A DNA stretch of 41,863 bases from Betaproteobacteria bacterium (GCA_013298765.1 JAAFJA010000020.1:1-41863), one strand, 5' to 3'; counted from the first letter of the stretch, positions 22,974-31,922 are shown. Notes: generated by a model from the letters alone, not told the origin. A program made the numbers and translations.

Positions 22974-23332
22974 TGCGCGTCTGTCGCAACGGCGTCGAGG
23001 ATGTAGCCCCATTCGCGGCGATCCACCCAGCCGTTGAACGAGGAGGCCGTCAGCCCCTTCGCCAACAAACCGAGCATGGTGGCGACCTGCGCGAGGTGGT
23101 CTTCGCGGCGCGCGACGCTGTGGCCGTTGTTCGCAGCCCAGCTAGCCTCGCCCGTGCTGCTGGCGAGCACAAGCCGTCCGATGTTGCGAGCGCGGGCCAA
23201 CTGGGCTTCCACGATGGGCGCGGCGGCGATGGCAAATTGCTGTAGCTCTGGCGTCATCACGATTACCTCGTGAGTGGTGCCCCAGTTCGGGTTGATGGTC
23301 CGGTAGCTAAACGTGACTGCAGGTGCGTTCAT
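22970..23332 (-). CDS. Accessory hypothetical protein, first gene
   Basis: A 120-aa protein (MNAPAVTFSYRTINPNWGTT, then a helical middle, ending FNGWVDRREWGYILDAVATD) with no recognised family. A good ribosome site (GAGGAG) precedes ATG 23332. It is the first gene after a sigma-70 promoter with an internal palindrome. A candidate effector of the operon. Confidence 0.6.
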   Translation of the reverse strand: MNAPAVTFSYRTINPNWGTTHEVIVMTPELQQFAIAAAPIVEAQLARARNIGRLVLASSTGEASWAANNGHSVARREDHLAQVATMLGLLAKGLTASSFNGWVDRREWGYILDAVATDAQ

Positions 23333-23395
23333 GGTGTCTCCTCAGAGAGCCGCTTCATCCTGCGGCGTCGGTTGGCTCGGTGAGCCGATGAAGGT

Positions 23396-23424
23396 ATTTA
23401 ACCGGAACAATGTACCGGCGTCAA
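23396..23424 (-). promoter_or_regulatory. Promoter with operator for the accessory operon
   Basis: On the minus strand TTGACG (23424-23419), a 17-bp spacer and TTAAAT (23401-23396) make a good sigma-70 promoter. The whole spacer is the palindrome CCGGAACAATGTACCGG, with only one mismatched pair. A repressor bound here would block polymerase. It is the probable site of the 64-aa HTH protein. Confidence 0.75.
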
Positions 23425-23477
23425 GCGGTTCACGAAATTATTTTTCGGCGGGTAGAAAACAACACCGGGAGCGCGCG

Positions 23478-23516
23478 AAAGTGACGCGCGTCCGCTAAGT
23501 AATGTGCGCGCGAGAG
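23478..23516 (+). promoter_or_regulatory. Late promoter-like motif, copy B
   Basis: AAAGTGACGCGCGTCCGCTA, then AGTAATGTGCGCGCGAGAG. It matches copies A and C and stands directly before the protease/scaffold gene on its strand. It probably starts transcription of the right-arm head operon; the leader would then be short. Confidence 0.7.
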
Positions 23517-23532
23517 CGTGAAATGCGGCTCC

Positions 23533-24660
23533 ATGAAGTTCGCGCTCTCCTCTCTCGCTGTTGCTGTCGCGCTTGCTGCGGCGGCTGGTGCATCTGCTTC
23601 GCGCACGTCCGAGGTGCTCGTCATTCCGGACGGCGAGTTCGCGAGCCATGACGGACGGCCTGCCTCTGTTAAGGAGGTCGACGGTCGTTTCAAGAAGTGG
23701 CGACTGACTCCCGAGGGCGGTGCCCGCATCGTTGCGTTGCACGCACGATACGGGCGCGATATCCAGGTGGACTACGACCACGCGTCCGAAAACCCGGAGC
23801 TGAAGGCGTCGGGCAAAGCGCCCGCGTCCGGCTGGATCAAGACGGCGCTTACGCGCTACGAACCGGGCAAGGGCCTATACGTGACGATCGAGTGGACGGC
23901 CGCTGCCGCTGCCGCGATCGACGCGGGCGAATACAAGTACCTCAGTCCCGTCTTCCTCTACAGCATCGTGAATGGCGACGTGTTCGCGCTCACGAAGGTC
24001 GCGCTCACCAACGACCCCGCATTACCGCTCGCGGTTTCCGCGCTCACGGCGGCATCCGCTGCCTCGCTCTCACGCGAGCTTGGCCTCCCCGAACTCATCG
24101 ACCCACCTACCCAAACCCACACCCACCAAGGAGTGACCATGAACAAGACCCTGCTTGCAGCAGCGCTCGGCCTCACCGCCGACGTCTCGGACGAAACGGT
24201 GTTGACCGCCGTTGCCGCGCTCGCTGCCAAATCGAAGGCCGAGCCTGACCCCTCGAAGTACGTCGCCGTTGCGACGTTGACGGCGGAGCAAACCGCGCAC
24301 GCTGCAACCAAGCTAGAGCTGGCCAAACTGCAATCGGCGCAGCTCACACGCGACACCGATGCGCTGATCGCGCAGGCGAAGAGCGAAGGCGTTGAGCTGA
24401 CCGAAGCGTTTGAGGGGCATCTCAAAACCGTAGGCGAACAGCTCGGCGTTGCCAAGCTCACCGAGATGATCGCAGCGATGCCGCGCAACCCAGCCAAGGC
24501 TGGCAAGACGCAGACCAACGGGCAGCCGCCGAAGAAGAGCGAGACGGGCGATGCGCTCGACGATACGCAAACCGCCGTGTGCTCGTTGCTCGGTATCAGT
24601 GCCGAACAGTTTGCGACGCAGCGCGCGGTGATGGTGAAGACCGGCGTGCTGGTCGAGTAA
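23533..24660 (+). CDS. I: Mu I-like protease/scaffold protein (gp32)
   Basis: A protein of about 375 aa in the Mu protease I family. The N-terminal half has the family marks VLVIPDGEF, VDYDHAS and KAPASGWI, plus YLSPVFLY. The C-terminal half, after the internal MNKTLLAAALGL, is a helical scaffold segment (TAEQTAHAATKLELAKLQSA). The protease matures the head, and an internal start could give a separate scaffold (Mu Z). A GTG at 23518 is also possible, but ATG 23533 lies farther from the motif. It starts the right arm; in Mu it follows gene G directly. Confidence 0.88.
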   Translation: MKFALSSLAVAVALAAAAGASASRTSEVLVIPDGEFASHDGRPASVKEVDGRFKKWRLTPEGGARIVALHARYGRDIQVDYDHASENPELKASGKAPASGWIKTALTRYEPGKGLYVTIEWTAAAAAAIDAGEYKYLSPVFLYSIVNGDVFALTKVALTNDPALPLAVSALTAASAASLSRELGLPELIDPPTQTHTHQGVTMNKTLLAAALGLTADVSDETVLTAVAALAAKSKAEPDPSKYVAVATLTAEQTAHAATKLELAKLQSAQLTRDTDALIAQAKSEGVELTEAFEGHLKTVGEQLGVAKLTEMIAAMPRNPAKAGKTQTNGQPPKKSETGDALDDTQTAVCSLLGISAEQFATQRAVMVKTGVLVE

Positions 24661-24718
24661 CGAGCGGTTGTCTTAGCCGCACCACTTCAATCCGAACCAG
24701 ACACATCAGGAGCACACC

Positions 24719-25138
24719 ATGCCCAACGCAACTCAAGACAACGTCGGCGTCATCGAACGTACTGGCGATATCACGGCGTTCCCTGTCGCAGCGAACGCGA
24801 ACATCTTTCACGGCGTGATCGTCGGCGGCGTCGGCGCGAATACCGATGCGCGGCCGTGGGTCGCGACCGACAAGCCGCTCGGCATCTCGAAGCAGGCGGT
24901 CAACAACGTCGGTGGCGCAGCAGGCGCGAAAACCGTCGACGTACGCCGTGGCGTTCATCGCATTCCGCACGACGGCTCGATCAACCGCTCGCACATCCTG
25001 ACCAGCTTCGCGCGCCCGCTCGACGACAGCACTGTGCGCATCGAAGCTGTGGCTACCACGCCGACCGCAGACACTCTCGGCCTGATCGTTGACGTTGAGG
25101 GCACGCTCGCGTGGGTTGATACCCGCATTCGTCGTTAA
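24719..25138 (+). CDS. Capsid decoration-like protein
   Basis: A 139-aa protein with strand-rich segments (NIFHGVIVGGVGANTDARPW, RRGVHRIPHDGS), placed between the protease and the major capsid. In many Mu-like siphoviruses a small DUF2190-like decoration protein sits here. A clear ribosome site (AGGAG) precedes it. The family name is by position and general shape. Confidence 0.6.
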   Translation: MPNATQDNVGVIERTGDITAFPVAANANIFHGVIVGGVGANTDARPWVATDKPLGISKQAVNNVGGAAGAKTVDVRRGVHRIPHDGSINRSHILTSFARPLDDSTVRIEAVATTPTADTLGLIVDVEGTLAWVDTRIRR

Positions 25139-25194
25139 TCGGTCGCGCTTAGATTCGCTGACCCCGCACCCCCCAATTTTTAGGAGCACGTACC

Positions 25195-26142
25195 GTGATC
25201 GTTAATCAGCAGTCCCTCAAGGAGTTCTACGTCGGTCTTTCGACGCGTTACCAAGCCGGATACGACTCCGTCGTTAAAGGCCCCAATGGTGAAGCGTGGA
25301 AGGACTTCACGGAGATCATCCCGTCCAACACTTCCGAAAACCTCTATGGCTGGCTTGGTTCGTTCCCTGCCATGCGCAAGTGGATCGGCGAGCGCCATAT
25401 CAAGAAGCTGCGCGCTGATTCGTACCGCGTGGCCAACGAGCCGTTTGAGAGCACCGTCGAGGTGGATCGCGACGCGCTTGAAGACAATCAGCTTGGGCAG
25501 TATTCGGCGCTTGCGAACATGCGCGGCATCATGGCGGCGAAACACCCAAGCGTGCTGATGTTCAACGCGCTCAAGAATGGCGCGAGTACCAACTGCTATG
25601 ACGGCCAGTTCTTCTTCGACACGGATCATCCGAAGTACAACGCGGACGGCACAGTGTCTACCTGGTCGAACTTCATCGCGGGCGCGGGTCAGCCGTGGTA
25701 CTTGCTCTCCACGAACATGGGCATCAAACCGCTCATCATGCAGCCGCGCCGCGACTATGCGTTCCGCGCGCTGATGAACCTTGAGGATCCGCGCGTCTTC
25801 CTGACCAACAAGTACCTCTTCGGTGTTGATGCGCGCGTCGGTGTCGGCTATGGCTTCCCGCAAATGGCGCTCGCGTCGCGCGCTGCGCTGACCGTCGACA
25901 ACTTGTTCACGGCCATCATTCAGATGGCGAGCCAGACCGACGAGAACGGCGATCCGCTCGGCATCATGCCGGACACGATCGTGGTCGGCACGTCAAACTT
26001 CAAAGAGGTGAAGACCGTGCTCAGCGCGGACTTCGTGCCGCTGGCTGCGACAGTGACCACCTCGGGCACCAACTTCACGGGCGGCAACACCAACATCGCG
26101 AAGAGCCTCGTGCGCGCGATCGAGACGCCGTACCTGCCGTAA
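25195..26142 (+). CDS. T: Major head protein, Mu T-like
   Basis: A 315-aa major capsid subunit of the Mu T family. Recognisable parts are YGWLGSFPAMRKWIGERHI, VEVDRDALEDNQLGQYS, QFFFDTDHP and the C-terminal IMPDTIVVGTSN. It forms the HK97-fold icosahedral shell. The start is GTG 25195 with TAGGAG upstream. It follows the protease and decoration genes in the standard order. Confidence 0.93.
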   Translation: MIVNQQSLKEFYVGLSTRYQAGYDSVVKGPNGEAWKDFTEIIPSNTSENLYGWLGSFPAMRKWIGERHIKKLRADSYRVANEPFESTVEVDRDALEDNQLGQYSALANMRGIMAAKHPSVLMFNALKNGASTNCYDGQFFFDTDHPKYNADGTVSTWSNFIAGAGQPWYLLSTNMGIKPLIMQPRRDYAFRALMNLEDPRVFLTNKYLFGVDARVGVGYGFPQMALASRAALTVDNLFTAIIQMASQTDENGDPLGIMPDTIVVGTSNFKEVKTVLSADFVPLAATVTTSGTNFTGGNTNIAKSLVRAIETPYLP

Positions 26143-26268
26143 CGCACACACCGCGAAGAGAGGCGGTTGCCGGACCGCCCCAAGGAATACAGCGCGGCAC
26201 TGGTTGCGCGCGCATGACCCGTAAACAAAACCGGCACCTTTATCTGCGAGAGTTCCCAAGGAGCCACT

Positions 26269-26715
26269 ATGTCGAAGAACCAGACCAAAGCGCCAGCGCC
26301 AGCGCCAGCGCCCGCGCCCAAGCCGCAGCCCGCAAAGGCAGACGCAGCGGCGAACACGGAGACGGCAGCGGTGAGCGTTGCGACAAACGGCGCGCCTGCG
26401 GGCGACCCGCCTCCTGCGCCGGTTACGCCAGCCGCACCAGCTGCACCGGTCGCAAAAGCGAAGGGCAAGCGCGCGGCGATTCCTGATCGCGTCATGCTCA
26501 AAGTGACCGCAACGCAACCACAGCGCTATCGCGCAGGCATAGCCTTTTCGCGAGACGCGCGCTGCGTGGCTGTGTCGGAAGACGATGCTACCGTGATCAT
26601 GGCTGACCCCGTTCTCACCGTGTCAACCGACTTGACCGACGAGGAGATCGCCGAGCTCGTTAAAGCGGTAGCGGCGCAAGACGCTGCCACGGAAGACGGC
26701 AGCAACGACAACTAG
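26269..26715 (+). CDS. Mu gp35-like protein with Ala/Pro-rich leader
   Basis: A 148-aa protein. The first 65 residues are low-complexity Ala/Pro/Lys; the folded part (VMLKVTATQPQRYRAGIAFS and EDDATVIMADPVLTVS) matches the FluMu/HI1506-like domain found after the major capsid in Mu-like phages. It may be a head accessory protein. A strong AAGGAG precedes it. Confidence 0.7.
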   Translation: MSKNQTKAPAPAPAPAPKPQPAKADAAANTETAAVSVATNGAPAGDPPPAPVTPAAPAAPVAKAKGKRAAIPDRVMLKVTATQPQRYRAGIAFSRDARCVAVSEDDATVIMADPVLTVSTDLTDEEIAELVKAVAAQDAATEDGSNDN

Positions 26716-26790
26716 CCGCATTCGCCCTCGCACCGCGCGAGGGCGCACACCGCAGTGCATTCGTTCAATTCCCGAATGCACTGTGGTGTG
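26716..26790 (+). other. Tandem hairpins between head genes
   Basis: Right after the gp35-like stop, GCCCTCG/CGAGGGC (26724-26730 and 26738-26744) can fold. An 18-bp stem with one mismatch follows (26746-26763 with 26773-26790, 9-nt loop). No T-run follows, so these are more likely to be mRNA stability or processing elements than terminators. Confidence 0.7.
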
Positions 26791-26827
26791 ACCGCCAAAG
26801 CGGCCTCTCACTCAAGAAGCATCGCCC

Positions 26828-27340
26828 ATGCCCTACATCACGATCGCGCAGCTGGAACTGGCCTATGGTGCCCGCGAGGTGCTGCAGCTCTCCGATAAGG
26901 ACGGGCTGAAGGTGCGTAACGATGCGCGCGTGCAAGATGCGATTGATCGCGCTGCAGCTGAGATTGATTTGGCGCTGGCTCGGTGCTATGTGCTGCCGTT
27001 GGTGATGTCGGATGGGTCGCCACTAACAACCACCGTGCTCATGATGTTGCGCGAATGGAACGCGCGAGGTGCTCGCTTCCTGCTGAGTGATGACGCGCGT
27101 CAAGGCGGCGGCATCGTCGGCAACCAAGCGCCTACCGAAGCGCACTCGCGCTACTTCCAGTCCCGCAAGCAGCTCGACGCGCTCGACCCCACCAAAGCGG
27201 GCGGCTGCGTATTGCTGCCCGGTGTGATGCTGCTCGACACGACGGTGGACGCCGCGCGCAATGGCAGCGACGTGATCTTCGGCGACAGCGGCCGCGTGTT
27301 CGGTCGCCCCGACGACATTGACGAGCAGCGATTCGAGTAG
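26828..27340 (+). CDS. Head-tail connector, Mu gp36 / DUF1320
   Basis: A 170-aa protein with the DUF1320 pattern: start [18 protein letters not shown], the helix [20 protein letters not shown], and a Ser/Gly-rich C-terminal part. It is thought to join the head and tail. It follows the two hairpins, ends four bases before the next start, and is in the standard order. Confidence 0.85.
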   Translation: MPYITIAQLELAYGAREVLQLSDKDGLKVRNDARVQDAIDRAAAEIDLALARCYVLPLVMSDGSPLTTTVLMMLREWNARGARFLLSDDARQGGGIVGNQAPTEAHSRYFQSRKQLDALDPTKAGGCVLLPGVMLLDTTVDAARNGSDVIFGDSGRVFGRPDDIDEQRFE

Positions 27341-27344
27341 CGCC

Positions 27345-29507
27345 ATGAGTTTCTACGGCCTCGAACAACCGCTCGTCGCGCATGTGCAAGCTGCCTGCGC
27401 GAGCGTGGCGTTTGTCGCGGGTGTCGCTGATCCACAAGCGATCGAGCGCAACCTCCAGTATGTGCAGGAGCCATCGCCGGTTGCTGGCTCCAAGCATGGC
27501 GCGGTGTTCATCGTGCCTGCGCCCAACTTCTTCGGCCTGGTCAGCGAGACGCCGCGCGGCGAATGCCAGCTCAACGTGCAGCGTTGGGTGCTGGCGGTAT
27601 GCACCCGCGAGTCGAGCCAGATCGACACCGCCTTCGATGGCACGGCGCACGCCGCGCGCGTGACGAACGGCCCGATGGTGACCGAGGTGCTCGCGGCGAT
27701 GGCGCAGTTCCGCTGGACAGCGGTGGGCGATCGCGCTCCGGGTAAGCGCACCGTGAAGCGCATCGATATCAGCGGGCTACCCGGCACAGCGGTGTATGGC
27801 GGATCGGATGGCGTGTACATCACGCTGCTCTGCTATGAAGCGGACATGACGGGATCCAGCGTCACTGCGCCCGGCGTTACCTACCCCGGTGTCGGAACAC
27901 AAGGGCCACCCGGCCCACCTGGCGAAGACGGCAACACGATCCTCTCCGGCATTGGTGCGCCGAGCAACGCGCTCGGCGTCGACGACGATTTCTACATCGA
28001 CCGCACCACGTGGCAGATCTACGGACCGAAAGCAGCAGGCGTGTGGCCGACACCAGCGACGTCGCTCGTTGGGCCGCAAGGCCCAATCGGCAACACGGGT
28101 GCCGCTGGTCCGCAAGGTCCGATTGGCAACACCGGTCCGGCTGGGCCACAGGGTCCGATTGGCAACACCGGTCCTGCTGGTCCGCAAGGTCCGATTGGCA
28201 ACACCGGACCCGCTGGTCCACAAGGCCCAATCGGCAACACCGGCCCTGCTGGTCCGCAAGGTGCGATCGGTAACACCGGCCCCGCTGGCCCGCAAGGTCC
28301 GATTGGTAACACCGGCCCTGCGGGTCCGCAAGGTGCGACTGGTGACACCGGCCCCGCTGGTCCGCAAGGTCCGATTGGCAACACCGGACCCGCGGGTCCA
28401 CAAGGCCCAATCGGCAACACCGGCCCTGCTGGCCCGACCGGCGCGACCGGGCCCACCGGGCCAACGGGGGCTACAGGGCCGGGACTGCCCGTGGGCGGCA
28501 CCACAGGCCAGGTCGCAACCAAGGCGAGCAACGCCGATTACGACGTGGCGTGGACGACGCCGAGTGGCGGCGCGCCGGGTGGCTCGACGACGCACGTGCA
28601 GTTCAACAGCGCGGGGGCGTTCGGTGGTGATGCTGGTCTCACGTACAACAGTACGACGCGCGCGCTGGGCGTGGGTGGCGCTACGGTCACCACAAGCAAC
28701 CCTACCCTGAGCACGTCTCAAACGTGGAACGCGGGCGCAGTGACGTTCGTCGGCAAGACCAACAACATTACCGATACGGCCAGTGCGGCAGCGTCGGTGC
28801 TGGAGCAGTGGCAAGTTGGCGGCGTGAATCGCTTCTCGATCAACAAGACAGGGACAGTTCGCGTCGCATCGGGCCGTTATGAATTCGAGGATGCGAACGG
28901 CTACATCTTGCGCACAGCGGCATCGAACACGATGCAGTTCGCTCCTTCGAGTGGCACGGTCGTGTTTTCGCTGTCCGCAGGTACGAGCGCACAATTTGCC
29001 GCGACCTCTGCGACCAGCTACACGCTTGTGATTGGCGATGCGGCGACAGGCGGCACGCAGGGCAACTTTACCTTCCGTGCGGGCGATCGCGCGGGCAACA
29101 CGGGCGCGGGCCACAACCTACTAATTCGCGCAGGCGCGGGCAGCACGGCCACGACTGGCAGCGCGGGCGGGCGCGTCGATGTGCAGGGCGCGAACGCCAA
29201 CGGCACCGGGAACAACGCGGGCGGCGATGCCAACCTGGTCGGTGGTACCGCCACGGGGACTGGTGCGGCGGGCACGGTGAACCTGGGCTACACCGGCTCT
29301 GCAGCTCGCGGCTTCGTCCGCGCGTGGGTGCCAGTGCGCTTACCCGCCTACACCGTGGCCACGCTGCCCAGCGCGGCGGTGCATGGCGCGGGCGCAGCCG
29401 CCTACGTGACGGACGCAGGGAGTGCGACGTTCAACGCCGTGGTCGCAGGCGGCGGCGCAATCACAACGACCGTCGTGAGCGACGGCACCAACTGGAGGAT
29501 CGGCTGA
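27345..29507 (+). CDS. gp37-like connector fused to collagen-like tail fibre
   Basis: A 720-aa protein with three parts. Residues 1-185 resemble Mu gp37/DUF1834, a tail-completion family (start [20 protein letters not shown], then [11 protein letters not shown]). Next comes a collagen-like region ([14 protein letters not shown], then ten [12 protein letters not shown]-type repeats). The end is a glycine-rich fibre-type domain with [19 protein letters not shown] and a terminal trimer-like part ([14 protein letters not shown]). No frameshift is visible, so one chain seems to be made. ATG 27345 is preferred over the in-frame TTG at 27318. Confirm that the fusion is real before assigning a role. 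Confidence 0.75.
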   Translation: MSFYGLEQPLVAHVQAACASVAFVAGVADPQAIERNLQYVQEPSPVAGSKHGAVFIVPAPNFFGLVSETPRGECQLNVQRWVLAVCTRESSQIDTAFDGTAHAARVTNGPMVTEVLAAMAQFRWTAVGDRAPGKRTVKRIDISGLPGTAVYGGSDGVYITLLCYEADMTGSSVTAPGVTYPGVGTQGPPGPPGEDGNTILSGIGAPSNALGVDDDFYIDRTTWQIYGPKAAGVWPTPATSLVGPQGPIGNTGAAGPQGPIGNTGPAGPQGPIGNTGPAGPQGPIGNTGPAGPQGPIGNTGPAGPQGAIGNTGPAGPQGPIGNTGPAGPQGATGDTGPAGPQGPIGNTGPAGPQGPIGNTGPAGPTGATGPTGPTGATGPGLPVGGTTGQVATKASNADYDVAWTTPSGGAPGGSTTHVQFNSAGAFGGDAGLTYNSTTRALGVGGATVTTSNPTLSTSQTWNAGAVTFVGKTNNITDTASAAASVLEQWQVGGVNRFSINKTGTVRVASGRYEFEDANGYILRTAASNTMQFAPSSGTVVFSLSAGTSAQFAATSATSYTLVIGDAATGGTQGNFTFRAGDRAGNTGAGHNLLIRAGAGSTATTGSAGGRVDVQGANANGTGNNAGGDANLVGGTATGTGAAGTVNLGYTGSAARGFVRAWVPVRLPAYTVATLPSAAVHGAGAAAYVTDAGSATFNAVVAGGGAITTTVVSDGTNWRIG
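28071..28430 (+). repeat. 36-bp tandem repeat coding collagen-like units
   Basis: Ten imperfect 36-bp units encode 12-aa Gly-X-Y blocks ([12 protein letters not shown] type). Units 6 and 8 vary (AIGNT, ATGDT). Repeat number could change by slippage and alter fibre length. Confidence 0.9.
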
Positions 29508-30088
29508 TGCTCACACGCATTCGACAGCCCTACGAGTTTCTGGCGCGCTGGGTCGACGGCAAGTTTGCTGGCGCATCGGTGTGCTTCATCGAGACGATCA
29601 AAGACGGCGACCAGGTGCTCAAGGTTTCGGAGACGCAACCAGAGCCGGTCGGCGACGACGGCTTCCCGCTCGCAGATTTGCTCGACCAGACGGCGCTCAG
29701 CGCGATTGAGGCGGCGAACGCGGCGATCGCCGAGGCGAGCCAGCTGCGCTCGGAAAACGAATCACTGGCCGAGTCGTTGGTCGCGCAAACGAGCGAGATC
29801 AATTCGCTCAAGCAGCAGCTCGCACAGTACCAAGCGACGACGGACGAGAACGGTGTGCCGCTATCGGTGACGCGCCTCCAAGCGAAGGCCGCATTGCTCG
29901 GTGCGGGGTTGCTCGCGCAGATTGAGGCGTTCGTCGCGAGCGCTGATGACATGACGCAGCTCGCGTGGCGCGAAGCGTCTACGTTCGACCGTCGCAGCTT
30001 GCTCGTCATCGGGCTCGCTAATGAGTTCGGGCTCAGTGATGAGCAGCTCGATGCACTGTTCATCGCCGCCAGCCAGGTGCGTGTATGA
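29507..30088 (+). CDS. Coiled-coil tail accessory protein
   Basis: A 193-aa protein: a compact start (LTRIRQPYEFLARWVDGKF), then an acidic coiled coil (SQLRSENESLAESLVAQTSE) and a helical end (FDRRSLLVIGLANEFGLSDE). It starts inside the fibre stop (ATGA) and is made together with it. It may be a fibre chaperone or assembly factor; the family is not recognised. Confidence 0.65.
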   Translation: MLTRIRQPYEFLARWVDGKFAGASVCFIETIKDGDQVLKVSETQPEPVGDDGFPLADLLDQTALSAIEAANAAIAEASQLRSENESLAESLVAQTSEINSLKQQLAQYQATTDENGVPLSVTRLQAKAALLGAGLLAQIEAFVASADDMTQLAWREASTFDRRSLLVIGLANEFGLSDEQLDALFIAASQVRV

Positions 30089-30228
30089 CCGCGTTCGATT
30101 GCTTCACCGCTCGGCTCAATCGCTCGATGATGAGCGAGTGCCACACGTGCTGGTTCTGGCGCATCGTGGCGTTTGGGTTCTCGCTTGGCGTTGCGGTGAC
30201 TGGCGCTGCTTTTTGGGTGGCGCGATGA
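30085..30228 (+). CDS. Small membrane protein
   Basis: A 47-aa protein with an ECHTCWFWR motif and one membrane segment (VAFGFSLGVAVTGAAFWVA). It overlaps the previous stop and the next start (ATGA each), which supports translation. Role unknown. Confidence 0.55.
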   Translation: MTAFDCFTARLNRSMMSECHTCWFWRIVAFGFSLGVAVTGAAFWVAR

Positions 30229-30398
30229 GCTGCTGCAACAACACGATGCCGATGCCCTACTACACGCCGACGTACGTGCAGGTGCGCGTGCTGGCGGCGG
30301 CGGGCGCGGCGGTGCCGCATACAGAAGGTGCGGTGGTGGGCATTGAGTCCACCCTCGCGAATGAATGGATCGCGCTCGGCTGGGTTGAGCGCGTGTGA
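30225..30398 (+). CDS. Small head-tail region protein
   Basis: A 57-aa protein (MSCCNNTMPMPYYTPTYVQV, ending ANEWIALGWVERV). Short proteins with this ending are common near tail genes of Mu-like siphoviruses. It starts in an ATGA overlap. Function unknown. Confidence 0.6.
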   Translation: MSCCNNTMPMPYYTPTYVQVRVLAAAGAAVPHTEGAVVGIESTLANEWIALGWVERV

Positions 30399-30441
30399 GT
30401 TTCCCAGACCCTAACCCACCAACGTAACCACAGGAGGCCCT

Positions 30442-31287
30442 ATGCCTATCCGCAACATGAGCTGCTCAATCCCGAGCGGCAACATCTACATCGGGCCTGC
30501 GGGCTCGCTCAAGCAGTCGACGCTGCCGGCCGGCGCAGGCTTCCCGCAGATGAACCTGACCAACAACGACAACGCGGGCACCATCCCGGCGTGCGCGATC
30601 AAGTACAAGCTCGCCGAAAAGGTGCTCGCGAACGCAAATGCGCGCGCAGGTGGTGTCGCATGCGTGAGCTACTGGGTGGAGGACTGCACCGTCACGATGG
30701 ACATCCAGAGCCAGAAGGCGAGCAACCTGGCGATCGCGCTGCTTGGTCGCAACTCGTTCACCGCCTCCGGCGCAGTGACCAACGAGGAGAAGATCATCGA
30801 GAAGAACGCGGTGAACGCGGTCGCTCCAAATGGATCGGTCTTCGTGCCGCTCAATCGAGTACCGGATTGGACGGTCAATCCGGTAGTCACGAACCTCGCA
30901 GGCTCGACGACGTATGTGCTCGGCACTGATTACACGCTGGGTGAAACGGGTATTCTCGTCCCTGTTTCAAGCACGATCGTGAGCGCCTCGTCGCCGTTCA
31001 CAACCGCGACACTGCGCGTGAGCTACACCGCCCTCGACACGCTGCGCACCGATGCGCTTGTGTACACGCCGCAGGACGTTTCCATTTTGTGCGACGGCTT
31101 CGATCGCGCGACCGGTGCGCCGATCCAGACGTGGATCTACCAGGCTAAGGGTATGGCGGACGGCATGCCGATCGTCGCTGACGACTACCTGAAGTTCGCG
31201 ATGACGTTCCGAATCACGGCTGATACGCGGATCCCGTTCAACGCAGCAGCGCCTGTGTCGCAGTACTTCCACCAACTGCGCGGCTAG
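30442..31287 (+). CDS. Major tail tube protein
   Basis: A 281-aa protein with a long beta-rich middle (VSYWVEDCTVTMDIQSQKAS, TTYVLGTDYTLGETGILVPV) and a C-terminal part with FAMTFRITADTRIPFN. Size, position and the strong ribosome site (AGGAGG) indicate the tube subunit of a non-contractile tail. A terminator follows, as is common after an abundant structural gene. Confidence 0.75.
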   Translation: MPIRNMSCSIPSGNIYIGPAGSLKQSTLPAGAGFPQMNLTNNDNAGTIPACAIKYKLAEKVLANANARAGGVACVSYWVEDCTVTMDIQSQKASNLAIALLGRNSFTASGAVTNEEKIIEKNAVNAVAPNGSVFVPLNRVPDWTVNPVVTNLAGSTTYVLGTDYTLGETGILVPVSSTIVSASSPFTTATLRVSYTALDTLRTDALVYTPQDVSILCDGFDRATGAPIQTWIYQAKGMADGMPIVADDYLKFAMTFRITADTRIPFNAAAPVSQYFHQLRG

Positions 31288-31311
31288 ATCGTCGATCGAC
31301 GCTGCAGTTTC

Positions 31312-31343
31312 AAAAGCGCGGGCCGTTGGTCGGCCGCGCTTTT
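31312..31343 (+). terminator. Terminator after the tail tube gene
   Basis: AAAAGCGCGG-G-CCG pairs with CGGCCGCGCTTTT, with one bulged G and a 5-nt loop, ending in TTTT. Confidence 0.8.
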
Positions 31344-31392
31344 CTGAGTGCAACACCCCAGGCAAATTCGCCCCCACCGAAAGGAGCACCGC

Positions 31393-31620
31393 ATGAACAA
31401 GCAACAGGTCACCATTTTGAAACCGTGGACGAACCGCGCAATGGCGTTCGAAGTGAAGAGCCAGCCAACGATCGAGGTCTACGACCCGAAGGCCGTGAAG
31501 GAGGACTTCGCGCCCACCGATACGCAGATTGATCAGGCCACGTATAACGCGCTCGTCGCCTCGAAAACGATTGCGCCGGTCGAGCCCGCTGCGCCCGCGC
31601 CTGCCGCCAAGGGCAAGTAG
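31393..31620 (+). CDS. Small tail-region protein
   Basis: A 75-aa protein (MNKQQVTILKPWTNRAMAFE, ending in an Ala/Pro/Lys tail). AAGGAG lies six bases upstream. It sits between two terminators, so it may be expressed by read-through only. Function unknown. Confidence 0.65.
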   Translation: MNKQQVTILKPWTNRAMAFEVKSQPTIEVYDPKAVKEDFAPTDTQIDQATYNALVASKTIAPVEPAAPAPAAKGK

Positions 31621-31702
31621 CGCGCACCCGATTTCCTCTGGGCAGAGGGATACCACGCGAGCGCACACCTCCGGTCTTTCGGCGTTCACGTGATGACTCA
31701 CA

Positions 31703-31726
31703 GGGCAGCTTCGGCTGCCCTTTTTT
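31703..31726 (+). terminator. Strong rho-independent terminator
   Basis: GGGCAGC-TTCG-GCTGCCC followed by six T. It separates the head/tube unit from the tail-tip unit. Confidence 0.92.
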
Positions 31727-31786
31727 CTCAGGGTGCAACGCCCTGACCTTCGGGCGCGATCCGTGCCCTGCGCCCTCACCCCCAAC

Positions 31787-31807
31787 CCCTCTCCCAGTGG
31801 GAGAGGG
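31787..31807. repeat. REP-like palindrome
   Basis: CCCTCTCCC-AGT-GGGAGAGGG, preceded by CCCTCACCCCCAA. This resembles interspersed palindromic repeats common in proteobacterial chromosomes and is unusual in a phage. Confidence 0.6.
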
Positions 31808-31842
31808 TAGCGCCTCGACTCACTGCGCGATTGCACCGCCTG

Positions 31843-31883
31843 AAAGTGACACGCGTCCGCTAAGGATTAACGCGCGCGCGAGA
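31843..31883 (+). promoter_or_regulatory. Late promoter-like motif, copy C
   Basis: AAAGTGACACGCGTCCGCTA, then AGGATTAACGCGCGCGCGAG. One base of the GACGCGCGTC palindrome differs. It follows a strong terminator and precedes the chaperone/tape-measure unit, as expected for a promoter. Confidence 0.7.
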
Positions 31884-31922
31884 CAACATGGCGGCTCTCA
31901 CTCGCGCCGGACGGACGACACC

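Noticed and set aside
23518-23532. GTG start for the protease at 23518
   Set aside because: It abuts the proposed late promoter motif, leaving almost no leader; ATG 23533 is more likely, though neither has a strong ribosome site.
27092-27101. Another GACGCGCGTC palindrome
   Set aside because: It is inside the DUF1320 gene and lacks the AAGTG start, CTAA and CG run of the late motif.
28071-28430. Regular 36-bp repeats looking like a CRISPR array
   Set aside because: The units are adjacent with no spacers, stay in frame and code for collagen-like Gly-X-Y blocks.
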